A DNA stretch of 6,013 nt, taken from the NCBI GenBank assembly GCA_027488415.1, contig JAIYBS010000139.1:1-6013 (forward strand). Reading direction: 5' to 3'. This DNA comes from Planctomycetaceae bacterium. GTDB lineage: Bacteria > Planctomycetota > Phycisphaerae > Phycisphaerales > SM1A02. Both the position numbers and the translations under genes were made by a program. The notes beneath the pieces are model-generated. The model did not search any database and was not told where the DNA came from. It saw only the letters and a program-made list of their open reading frames with translations. Shown piece after piece: positions 1 to 5,598 of the stretch (the first letter of the stretch is position 1; every line of letters starts with the position of its first letter).

Positions 1-914
1 AGCGTCTCGCGGTCGAGCACCAGCTGCTCGAGGCCGCGGAGCGCCTCCATGAGGATCGTGCCGCCCGGCGTCTCGTAGACGCCGCGGCTCTTCATGCCGA
101 CGAGCCGGTTCTCGCAGATGTCGACGCGGCCGACGCCGTTGCGGGCGCCGATCCGGTTGAGCTCCGTGAGGAGCGCCACAGGGTCGAGCTCCTTCCCGTT
201 CACGGTGACCGGGTAGCCCTTGCGGAAGGTGATCGCCACGTCCTCGGCGACGTCGGGGGCGTCCTTCGGGCTGGTGGTGATCATCCACACGTCCTCGGGC
301 GGCGCGTTCCACGGATCCTCGAGCTCGCCGCCCTCGTGGCTGATGTGCCAGATGTTCGCGTCGCGGCTGTAGATCTTCTCCGCGCTCGCGGTGGTGGGGA
401 CGTTGCGCGCCTTCAGGTAGGCGAGCATGGCCTCGCGGCTCTTCAGGTCCCAGATTCGCCAGGGGCTGATCACCGGCAGCTGCGGCGCGAGCGCGGCGTA
501 GGTGCTCTCGAAGCGGACCTGGTCGTTGCCCTTGCCGGTGCAGCCGTGGCAGAGCGCGTCGCAGCCGGTGGCCAGCGCGACCTCGACCTGCGCGCGCGCG
601 ATGATCGGACGCGCGATCGAGGTGCCCATCAGGTACCGGTTCTCGTAGACGCTGCCGGCGATCGCCATCGGGAAGGCGAACTCGCGGAGGAATGCCTCCT
701 TGAGGTCGACCACGATGCACTCGCTCGCGCCGCTCTTGGTGGCCTTCTCTCCGATCCCGTCGAGCTCGCGCTCGCCCTGGCCGACGTCGGCGACGCACGC
801 GACGACCTCGCAGCCGTAGGTCTCCTTGAGCCAGGGGATGATGCAGGACGTGTCGAGGCCGCCGGAGTAGGCGACGCAGACCTTCTTGGGGGCGTTCTTG
901 CTGGTGGTGGACAT
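1..914 (-). CDS. argG: Argininosuccinate synthase, C-terminus cut off by window edge
   Basis: ArgG joins citrulline and aspartate, using ATP, to form argininosuccinate, the penultimate step of cytoplasmic arginine synthesis. The window shows the first 304 residues of a family usually about 400 long; the rest lies beyond base 1. Visible motifs are the N-type ATP pyrophosphatase P-loop AYSGGLDTS (residues 15-23), ENRYLMGTSIARP (91-103), the substrate-binding stretch HGCTGKGNDQVRFE (123-136), and SRDANIWHISHEGGELEDP (183-201), all typical of the family. The ATG at 914 is supported by AAGGA (921-925) with a 6-nt spacer. It is the last visible gene of the arg operon, 66 nt after argF. The identity is clear from the motifs. 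No frameshift is seen. Confidence 0.97.
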   Translation of the reverse strand, partial: MSTTSKNAPKKVCVAYSGGLDTSCIIPWLKETYGCEVVACVADVGQGERELDGIGEKATKSGASECIVVDLKEAFLREFAFPMAIAGSVYENRYLMGTSIARPIIARAQVEVALATGCDALCHGCTGKGNDQVRFESTYAALAPQLPVISPWRIWDLKSREAMLAYLKARNVPTTASAEKIYSRDANIWHISHEGGELEDPWNAPPEDVWMITTSPKDAPDVAEDVAITFRKGYPVTVNGKELDPVALLTELNRIGARNGVGRVDICENRLVGMKSRGVYETPGGTILMEALRGLEQLVLDRET

Positions 915-980
915 GGGGTTTCCTTGTTCCTGGGGTGTCGGGTTCGAGATCCGGTGTTCGGGGTTCGGCGGACGGTGCGT
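915..980 (-). other. argF-argG intergenic spacer with repeated CGAAC-type motif
   Basis: This 66-nt gap is the widest between genes of the arg operon. On the minus strand it holds three CGAAC units within about 30 nt, in two similar C-rich stretches, followed by the argG ribosome-binding site. I see no convincing promoter, ARG box or terminator, so argG is probably read through from argF. The repeat may be no more than low-complexity, C-rich spacer sequence. Confidence 0.4.
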
Positions 981-1955
981 TCAGCGGGCCGCGGCCGCGG
1001 CGGCCGCGCCCGGGTTGTGCTTCTTGGCGGCGAGCAGGTGGCAGAGCAGGGCGTTCTGCGCGTGCATGCGGTTCTCGGCCTGGTCGAAGACGACCGAGCT
1101 CGTCGAGTCGATCACCTCGTCGGTGACCTCCTCGCCGCGGTGCGCGGGGAGGCAGTGCATGAAGAGCGCCTTCGGCCCGGCGATCGACATCAGCTCGCGG
1201 TCGACCTGGTAGGGCTCGAACCGTGCCTTCTTCTCGGCGCTGTCCTGCTGACCCATGCTGATCCAGGTGTCGGTGTAGACGGCGAAGGCGCCGGAGATCG
1301 CGCGGACGTCGTCGGTCACCTCGATTCGCGCGCCGGTTCGCATGCTCCGCGCCACGCACTGGCTCACGATCCCTGCATCGGGCTCGAAGCCCTTGGGCGT
1401 GACGACCGTGATTCCGAAGCCGAGGATCGACGCCGCCTCGACGAGCGAGTGGCAGACGTTGTTGCCGTCGCCGACCCACGCCAGGCGCGAGTGGTTCAGG
1501 TCGAACCCGCGCTCGAGGAGCGTCTGCAGGTCCGCGAGCGCCTGGCACGGGTGGTGCAGGTCGCAGAGCGCGTTCACGACCGGTACGCGCGTCGCCGCGG
1601 CGAGCCCCGTGATGGTCGCGTGCGAGTTCACGCGCGCGACGATCGCGTGGCACCAGCGCTCGAGGTTGTGCCCGTAGTCGGCGAGCGTCTCGCGCGTGCC
1701 GAGCGGGGTGTCGCGGTGGTCGAGGTAGATGGCCTGCGCGCCCATGCGGAAGCAGCCGACCTCGAAGCTCATGCGCGTGCGGAGGCTCGCCTTCTCGAAG
1801 AGCATGCAGACGCTGCGCCCGGCCAGCGCGCCGGCGACCGAGCCCGGGTTCCGCTTGAACTCCGCGGCCGTCGCCAGGATGTCGGCGATCTCGTGCTGCG
1901 CGAGGTCCGCGAGGCGGGTGATGTCCTTGGTGCCGACGGGGTCGAACGTGCTCAC
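981..1955 (-). CDS. argF: Ornithine carbamoyltransferase (anabolic)
   Basis: ArgF transfers the carbamoyl group from carbamoyl phosphate to ornithine, giving citrulline in the cytoplasm. The 324-residue protein is near normal length. It has the carbamoyl-phosphate loop FEKASLRTRMSFE (residues 53-65), in which S-x-R-T-R is SLRTR and not the commoner STRTR, an Arg at 108, HPCQALAD (135-142), DGNN (163-166), the ornithine-side SMG loop (233-235) and the catalytic HCLPAHRGEEV (267-277). The SMG loop and HCLP motif favour ornithine over acetylornithine or aspartate as substrate. The start is GTG, chosen because AAGGAG (1963-1968) sits 7 nt upstream and the homology begins just after it. Its first bases overlap the argB stop (GTGA). 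The C-terminus ends in a run of alanines after HNPG (314-317), probably a lineage-specific tail. Confidence 0.96.
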   Translation of the reverse strand: MSTFDPVGTKDITRLADLAQHEIADILATAAEFKRNPGSVAGALAGRSVCMLFEKASLRTRMSFEVGCFRMGAQAIYLDHRDTPLGTRETLADYGHNLERWCHAIVARVNSHATITGLAAATRVPVVNALCDLHHPCQALADLQTLLERGFDLNHSRLAWVGDGNNVCHSLVEAASILGFGITVVTPKGFEPDAGIVSQCVARSMRTGARIEVTDDVRAISGAFAVYTDTWISMGQQDSAEKKARFEPYQVDRELMSIAGPKALFMHCLPAHRGEEVTDEVIDSTSSVVFDQAENRMHAQNALLCHLLAAKKHNPGAAAAAAAR

Positions 1956-2797
1956 GATGCCGCTCCTTCCGCGGCAGCCGCCGCGAGCGCTCCATGCCGG
2001 ACTCCGGGCACGACGCGCGTGCCGACCGACGCTCCCGCCGCGAGCGCCTCGAGCGCCGCCGGATCCGCCCACGGGGCGATGACGACGGGCATGCCCGCGC
2101 GGTTCGCCGCGTCGACGGCCCCGCGCACCTTGGCGATCATGCCGCCCGTCACGGTGCCGTCCGCGATCAGCGCCTCCGCGGACGCCTCGTCGATCTCCGA
2201 GATCACCGCGCCGTCCGCGCCCTTGACGCCCGGCACGTCGGTCAGGAGGAGGAGGCCGCTCGCGCCCACGATGCCCGCGATCTGCGCCGCCGCGTCGTCG
2301 GCGTTCACGTTCAGGAAGCCGCCCGCCTCGCACACGGCGATCGACGACAGCACGGGAAGGAACCCGCCCGCGAGGAGGTGCTTCACGAGCCCGCCGTCGC
2401 CGTCGACCAGCTCGCCCACCCGCCCGGGGTCGAACGAGAAGCGGCTCGTCTTCACGGCCCGCGAGAGGTGCCCGTCGGAGAGCGTGAGCCCCACCGCCGA
2501 CACGCCGCGCGAGAGCAGGAGCCCGAGCAGCTGCGTGTTCATCGCGCCCGCGAGCACGGCCGTCACCTGCTCGACCACCTCGGGGGGCGTGATGCGGATG
2601 CCCTCGCGGCGCTCGGTCTGCATGCCGAGCCGGTCGAGCTGGCGGTCCACCGCCTTGCCGCCGCCGTGGACGATCACGAGCCCGCCGAGGTGCAGCTGGT
2701 GCATCCGGGCGAGCGCGTCGAACACGCCGGGGAAGCGCGCCGCGTCGTCGAGCAGCGCGCCGCCGAGCTTCACGACGAGCGGACCGCGCGCACTCAC
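1952..2797 (-). CDS. argB: N-acetylglutamate kinase
   Basis: ArgB phosphorylates N-acetyl-L-glutamate with ATP to give N-acetylglutamyl-5-phosphate, the second step of the acetylated ornithine pathway. The 281-residue amino-acid-kinase-fold protein shows VKLGGALL (residues 9-16), the glycine loop VHGGGKAVD (43-51), the substrate segment REGIRITP (64-71), FLNVNADDAA (161-170), LLTDVPGV (184-191) and GGMIAKV (218-224). Its compact N-terminus starts directly at the first strand, lacking the extra N-terminal helix of arginine-inhibited hexameric kinases. It therefore resembles the short E. coli type and is probably not feedback-inhibited (inference). The GTG start overlaps the argC stop as GTGA and has AGGAGG (2805-2810) 7 nt upstream. 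The last 15 or so residues are alanine-rich and beyond the normal domain end. Confidence 0.96.
   Translation of the reverse strand: MSARGPLVVKLGGALLDDAARFPGVFDALARMHQLHLGGLVIVHGGGKAVDRQLDRLGMQTERREGIRITPPEVVEQVTAVLAGAMNTQLLGLLLSRGVSAVGLTLSDGHLSRAVKTSRFSFDPGRVGELVDGDGGLVKHLLAGGFLPVLSSIAVCEAGGFLNVNADDAAAQIAGIVGASGLLLLTDVPGVKGADGAVISEIDEASAEALIADGTVTGGMIAKVRGAVDAANRAGMPVVIAPWADPAALEALAAGASVGTRVVPGVRHGALAAAAAEGAAS
1963..1968 (-). promoter_or_regulatory. Ribosome-binding site fixing the argF GTG start
   Basis: AAGGAG on the minus strand lies 7 nt before the GTG at 1955, inside the last codons of argB. It settles the argF start, because the same reading frame stays open for more than 100 codons upstream, antisense-like and without homology. 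Confidence 0.8.
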
Positions 2798-3867
2798 GAG
2801 GCCACCTCCTGCGCGACCGTCCGGCAGATGCCGAGCGCGGTCGCCTCGTCGAAGCCGAAGCGAACGTTGAACGCCTGCACGGCCTGGCCGGCGGCGCCCT
2901 TCACGAGGTTGTCGATCGCGCTGGAGATCACGAGGTGCGTGCCGGTCTCGTCCGTCGCGAGCGCGATGTCGCAGCAGTTGGTCCGCTCGACGGCCGCGAT
3001 CGACGGCCAGCGGCCCTCGGGCAGGATCCGGACGAACGGCGCGCCGGCGTAGGCGCGCTCGAGGCATGCGCGTGCTTCGGCGATGGTGCGCCCGGGCGCG
3101 AGCTCCGCGTGGATCGTCGAGAGGATGCCGCGGTCGAGCGCGACGAGGTGCGGCGTGAAGAGGATGCGCGCGCCGGTCTCCTGCGCCATCTCGGGCTGGT
3201 GCCGGTGCGAGAGCACGCCGTAGGGCTGGAGGCTGACCTCGCAGAAGAGGCTCTTGACCGCGGCCGAGCGGCCCGCGCCGCTGACGCCCGAGGCGCTGTC
3301 GACGATGACGGGGCGGGCGAGGTCGATGATCCCCGCCTCGGCGAGCGGCCGCACGGGCAGGATGACCGACGTCGGGTAGCAGCCGGGGCACGCGACCAGG
3401 CTCGCGGTCCGAAGCGCGTCGCCCGCGATTTCGGGCAGGCCGTACACGGCGTCTGCCAGCAGGCTCGCGTGCGAGTGCGGGAACCCGTAGTGCTTCGGGT
3501 AGAGCGCCGCGTCCTTCAGGCGGAAGGCGGCCGACAGGTCGAACACCGTCACGCCCGCGGCAAGCAGCGCTGGGGCAAGCTGCTCGCTCGCCTCGTGCGG
3601 CGTCGCGAGGAACACGGCATCCGGCTCGCAGGCGAGGATCGCCGCCGCATCGTCCGCGCGCACGGGCAGGTCGCACACGCCGGCAAGGCGCGGGAAGAGG
3701 TCCGACATCCGCTCGACCTTCCCGTCGGCGCCGCGCCGGTCGCTGCCGAACAGGCCGACCACGGTCGCGCCGGGGTGCGCCGCGAGCGTGGCGACGAGCT
3801 CGGCGCCCGTGTAGCCGGGTGCGCCGACGATGACGATGCGAACGCTGTCTCCCATGTCGGTTGCCAT
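2794..3867 (-). CDS. argC: N-acetyl-gamma-glutamyl-phosphate reductase
   Basis: ArgC reduces N-acetylglutamyl-5-phosphate with NADPH to N-acetylglutamate semialdehyde, using the product of ArgB. The 357-residue protein, about the usual length of the type 1 family, has an N-terminal nucleotide-binding fold with IVGAPGYTGAEL (residues 13-24), then LATPHEAS (87-94), DLSAAFRL (110-117) and the active-site motif ACPGCYPTS (159-167), in which Cys163 is the expected thioester nucleophile. VDSASGVSGAGR (189-200) and HRHQPEM (221-227), which contains the expected catalytic His221, follow. The ATG at 3867 is preceded by AAGGA (3876-3880) with an 8-nt spacer; an internal ATG four codons later is a weaker option. 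It begins 21 nt after the argR stop, and its stop overlaps the argB GTG. Confidence 0.97.
   Translation of the reverse strand: MATDMGDSVRIVIVGAPGYTGAELVATLAAHPGATVVGLFGSDRRGADGKVERMSDLFPRLAGVCDLPVRADDAAAILACEPDAVFLATPHEASEQLAPALLAAGVTVFDLSAAFRLKDAALYPKHYGFPHSHASLLADAVYGLPEIAGDALRTASLVACPGCYPTSVILPVRPLAEAGIIDLARPVIVDSASGVSGAGRSAAVKSLFCEVSLQPYGVLSHRHQPEMAQETGARILFTPHLVALDRGILSTIHAELAPGRTIAEARACLERAYAGAPFVRILPEGRWPSIAAVERTNCCDIALATDETGTHLVISSAIDNLVKGAAGQAVQAFNVRFGFDEATALGICRTVAQEVAS
2805..2810 (-). promoter_or_regulatory. Ribosome-binding site fixing the argB GTG start
   Basis: A perfect AGGAGG on the minus strand, 7 nt before the argB GTG at 2797 and inside the argC C-terminal codons. It is the strongest Shine-Dalgarno sequence preceding a start in the window and supports efficient re-initiation at the GTGA junction. 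Confidence 0.85.
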
Positions 3868-3888
3868 CGGGGGGATCCTTGCCGCGCG

Positions 3889-4365
3889 TCAGGCGGCGGT
3901 GCGAGCGAGGCGCTCGAGCGTGCGTGCGAGGGCGGCGGCCGCGTCGGTGTCCTTCGCGGCCACGAAGATCGTGTCGTCACCGGCGATCGTCCCGAGCGTG
4001 CCGGGCAGCCCGGCGCGGTCGAGCTCGATGGCGAGCGAGTTCGCGTGGCCCGAGGGGGTCTTCAGGACCACGAGCGTCCCCCCGCGGGTCACCGACAGGA
4101 GGTGCTGCCGGAGCGCGGTCGCGAGCACCGCCTCGCGGTCGCCGGCGGGCAGGGCGGGGGTCACCCCCGGCAGCATGTAGCCGGTCGGGCCCTTCACCAC
4201 GCCGAGCTCCGTCAGGTCCCTCGAGAGCGTTGCCTGCGTGACCGCGATCCCCTCGCGCTTGCGGAGGAGGTCGGCGAGTTCCTGCTGGCTCCAGACCTGG
4301 CTCGCGCCGATGAGGGCGGCGATCCGGGCTCGGCGCTGCAGGGGGCTGTGGGCGGTGGCGGGCAC
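3889..4365 (-). CDS. argR: Arginine repressor ArgR/AhrC
   Basis: ArgR is a hexameric, arginine-binding transcription factor that represses arginine-biosynthesis genes. From the GTG at 4365 it has 158 residues, close to the usual 150. The N-terminal winged-helix domain includes WSQQELADLL (residues 25-34) and the recognition helix VTQATLSRDL (42-51). The C-terminal oligomerisation and arginine-binding domain has LVVLKTPSGHANS (98-110) and GTIAGDDTIF (125-134), whose Asp pair contacts arginine in homologues. An ATG at 4389 would add eight residues, but it sits inside the predicted promoter and operator. Neither start has a Shine-Dalgarno sequence. GTG 4365 lies within a few nucleotides of the predicted transcription start, so leaderless translation is likely (inference). 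As first gene of the operon, argR is probably autoregulated through the ARG boxes covering its promoter. Confidence 0.93.
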   Translation of the reverse strand: MPATAHSPLQRRARIAALIGASQVWSQQELADLLRKREGIAVTQATLSRDLTELGVVKGPTGYMLPGVTPALPAGDREAVLATALRQHLLSVTRGGTLVVLKTPSGHANSLAIELDRAGLPGTLGTIAGDDTIFVAAKDTDAAAALARTLERLARTAA

Positions 4366-4366
4366 G

Positions 4367-4384
4367 AATGCATGAATATACGGA
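4367..4384. promoter_or_regulatory. Candidate ARG box, promoter-proximal, degenerate
   Basis: An 18-bp site with core TGCAT-GAAT-ATACG. The left half matches the neighbouring perfect box and the right half keeps three of five positions. It covers the -10 element of the argR promoter. With the box at 4387-4404 it makes a pair separated by 2 bp, a spacing close to the 2-3 bp known between paired ARG boxes in E. coli. Assignment is by pattern only. Confidence 0.55.
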
Positions 4385-4403
4385 TCCATGCATGATTATG
4401 CAA
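4375..4403 (-). promoter_or_regulatory. Predicted sigma-70-type promoter of the argR-C-B-F-G operon
   Basis: On the minus strand, TTGCAT (4398-4403) and TATATT (4375-4380, five of six matches to TATAAT) are separated by 17 bp. The start site would fall near 4368, at most a few nucleotides before the GTG at 4365, which implies a leaderless or nearly leaderless argR message. Both elements lie inside the two candidate ARG boxes, as expected for a repressed promoter. The -35 matches only three of six positions, so the -10 and the operator overlap carry the prediction. Confidence 0.55.
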
Positions 4404-4404
4404 G
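4387..4404. promoter_or_regulatory. Candidate ARG box (ArgR operator), perfect palindrome arms
   Basis: The core TGCAT-GATT-ATGCA (4389-4402) has the 5-4-5 architecture of the ArgR operator consensus TGAAT-N4-ATTCA, with GC replacing GA in the arms. It lies in an AT-rich island in otherwise very GC-rich DNA, just upstream of argR, and overlaps the -35 element. CGGATCC occurs on both sides (4381-4387 and 4405-4411). Binding of ArgR with arginine here would block RNA polymerase. Confidence 0.65.
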
Positions 4405-4418
4405 CGGATCCCGCGCGA

Positions 4419-4446
4419 AATCCGCGGATTGTCGACAACCTGTCGA
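4419..4446. repeat. Clustered palindromes between thioesterase gene and argR promoter
   Basis: Three overlapping dyads follow the thioesterase stop: a perfect 12-bp palindrome AATCCGCGGATT (4419-4430), a perfect 10-bp palindrome TTGTCGACAA (4429-4438), and a 6-bp stem with a 3-nt loop (4432-4446). None is followed by a T-rich run on the minus strand, so an intrinsic terminator is not well supported. They could bind a regulator, or mark the 3' end of the infC-thioesterase transcript by forming an RNA hairpin. Confidence 0.45.
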
Positions 4447-4459
4447 TTGTGCCTGTGAC

Positions 4460-4882
4460 TCACTCCGGCGGCAGCTGCCGCGCGCGCCGGTCGGCGCCGA
4501 TGGCGACGTACGTGAACGTGCCCTCGGTGACCTTCACCGTGCCGCTGTCGTCGTGGCGGCGCGCCCAGGCCTCGACCTCGACGGTCACGCTGGTGACGCC
4601 GACCTTCGAGACCGCGCAGTAGCAGCTCACCTCGTCACCCACGAAGACCGGGAGCTTGAAGGTCATCTGCGCCACGGCCACCGTCGCCACGCGCCCGTGC
4701 GCGCGCCTGCGCGCGAGGCTCGCGCCCGCGATGTCCATCTGCCCGAGCAGCCATCCGCCGAAGATGTCCCCGGCCGGGTTCGCGTCGGCAGGGAAGGCGA
4801 ACGTGCGGAGCATCAGCTCGCCGCGCGCGCCCTCGGGGCGGCCGGGGATCCCGTGCGCCTCGCCGCGGTTCGCGGCGCTCAC
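4460..4882 (-). CDS. YciA-family acyl-CoA thioesterase (hotdog fold)
   Basis: The 140-residue protein is one hotdog domain of the YciA type, which hydrolyses acyl-CoA to free CoA and a fatty or short-chain acid in the cytoplasm. The signature runs GELMLRTFAFPADANPAGD (residues 21-39), then IFGGWLLGQMD (40-50), where Asp50 aligns with the proposed catalytic Asp of YciA proteins. HGRVATVAVAQMTFKLPVF (62-80) and VGDEVSCYC (81-89) follow, with TEGTFTYVAI (119-128) near the end. The GTG at 4882 overlaps the infC stop as GTGA, with only a weak GAGGG upstream, so translation is probably coupled to infC. About 20 residues precede the conserved domain, somewhat more than in E. coli YciA. The true acyl substrate cannot be read from the sequence. 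Confidence 0.9.
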   Translation of the reverse strand: MSAANRGEAHGIPGRPEGARGELMLRTFAFPADANPAGDIFGGWLLGQMDIAGASLARRRAHGRVATVAVAQMTFKLPVFVGDEVSCYCAVSKVGVTSVTVEVEAWARRHDDSGTVKVTEGTFTYVAIGADRRARQLPPE

Positions 4883-5586
4883 TCGTCGTCGCCCTCGTCC
4901 TCGGGCTCGTCCTTGATCTCGACGGCCTCGATCTCGCCCTTGCGGCCCGCGGCCTGCTCCTTGCGCTTCCACTGCTCGATCTTCTGCCGGTCCGGCGAGA
5001 TGATCGCGTTGATGCGCTTGCCGTTCAGGCGCGGCGCGGCCTCGAGCTTGCCGAGGTCGAGGAGCCGCTGGATGACGTCCTGGACGAGTCGGTCGCCGAT
5101 CTCGCGGTGCGCCATCTCGCGGCCCTTGAAGCTCGCGACCAGCTGCACCTTGTGGCCCTCGAGGAGGAACCGGCGCGCCTGCTGCACGCGGATGCCGACG
5201 TCGTGCGGGTCGATCTTCATCGAGCGGCCGAGGCGCACTTCCTTGAGCTCGCTGGTCTTCGACTTGCTCGCCTTGTTCTTCTTGGCCTCCTCGTACTTGA
5301 ACTTCCCGTAGTCCATGATCTTGCAGACGGGCGGTCGCGCGTCCGGCGAGATCTCCACGAGGTCAAGGCCAGCTTCCAGCGCCATGCGCCGGGCTTCGTC
5401 CGTCTCGACGATGCCGACCATCTCGCCGGCCTGGTCGATCAGCCGCACCGGGGTGATGCGGATGCGGTCGTTCATGCGCGGACCGAACGAGGGTCCATCG
5501 CGCCGCGGGCGGTCGCCGCCGAAGCCTCCCGGACGAGGTCCGGAACCGGAGGCGAACGGGGGGCGGCGAGGGGGGAAGCTGGAAAT
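4879..5586 (-). CDS. infC: Translation initiation factor IF-3, probable AUU start
   Basis: IF-3 binds the 30S subunit, prevents premature 50S joining and proofreads initiator tRNA and start codon. Counting from the internal ATG (5475), the N-domain holds IRITPVRLID (residues 5-14) and the signature RPPVCKIMDYGKFKYE (47-62). A Lys-rich linker follows, then the C-domain with LKEVRLGR (77-84), ASFKGREMAHREIG (114-127) and PRLNGKRINAIISP (148-161). An acidic tail, KDEPEDEGDDE (188-198), ends the protein. I place the start at ATT 5586, which has AAGGA 7 nt upstream. AUU is the classic self-regulating infC start in E. coli and gives 235 residues with a 37-residue tail rich in Gly, Pro and Arg. No ATG, GTG, TTG or CTG lies in frame between 5586 and 5475, and ATG 5475 (198 residues) lacks a Shine-Dalgarno sequence. 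Confidence 0.93.
   Translation of the reverse strand: MSSFPPRRPPFASGSGPRPGGFGGDRPRRDGPSFGPRMNDRIRITPVRLIDQAGEMVGIVETDEARRMALEAGLDLVEISPDARPPVCKIMDYGKFKYEEAKKNKASKSKTSELKEVRLGRSMKIDPHDVGIRVQQARRFLLEGHKVQLVASFKGREMAHREIGDRLVQDVIQRLLDLGKLEAAPRLNGKRINAIISPDRQKIEQWKRKEQAAGRKGEIEAVEIKDEPEDEGDDE
5480..5496 (-). repeat. Small inverted repeat before the internal infC ATG
   Basis: GGACC and GGTCC form a 5-bp stem with a 7-nt loop only a few nucleotides before ATG 5475. In RNA it would tend to hinder initiation at that ATG, and the site has no Shine-Dalgarno sequence. In a GC-rich tail-coding region this may be chance. Confidence 0.3.
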
Positions 5587-5598
5587 AGGTGAGTCCTT
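5584..5598 (-). promoter_or_regulatory. infC Shine-Dalgarno sequence and AUU start codon
   Basis: On the minus strand AAGGA (5594-5598) is followed by a 7-nt spacer and ATT (5584-5586), in frame with the IF-3 domain. In E. coli the AUU codon lets IF-3 repress its own translation by rejecting non-canonical starts. The same arrangement here suggests the same control, although the choice rests on spacing and the absence of another start with a ribosome-binding site. Confidence 0.65.

Noticed and set aside
981..1955. N-acetylornithine carbamoyltransferase instead of ArgF
   Set aside because: The SMG loop, HPCQ and HCLPAHRGEEV motifs fit ordinary ornithine carbamoyltransferase. SLRTR in place of STRTR is a common variant.
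1956..2333. N-terminal extension of the argF frame up to 2333
   Set aside because: The extension is arginine/glycine-rich, overlaps argB in another frame and has no homology. The GTG at 1955 has a strong ribosome-binding site.
336..2870. Very long plus-strand open frame (844 codons) opposite argG, argF and argB
   Set aside because: Its translation is Arg/Ala/Asp/Val-rich with no recognisable domain, and it runs antisense to three well-supported genes. Stop codons are rare in the antisense frames of high-GC genes.
2798..3676. Extension of the argB frame through argC to 3676
   Set aside because: It is an arginine-rich shadow frame of argC. True ArgB homology starts at the GTG at 2797.
2935..4395. 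Plus-strand open frame of 486 codons opposite argC and argR
   Set aside because: It is antisense to clear ArgC and ArgR coding sequence, has biased composition and no motif, and its end crosses the argR operator.
4432..4446. Intrinsic terminator after the thioesterase gene
   Set aside because: The stem is only 6 bp with a 3-nt loop and is not followed by a T-rich run on the minus strand, so it is listed only as a dyad.
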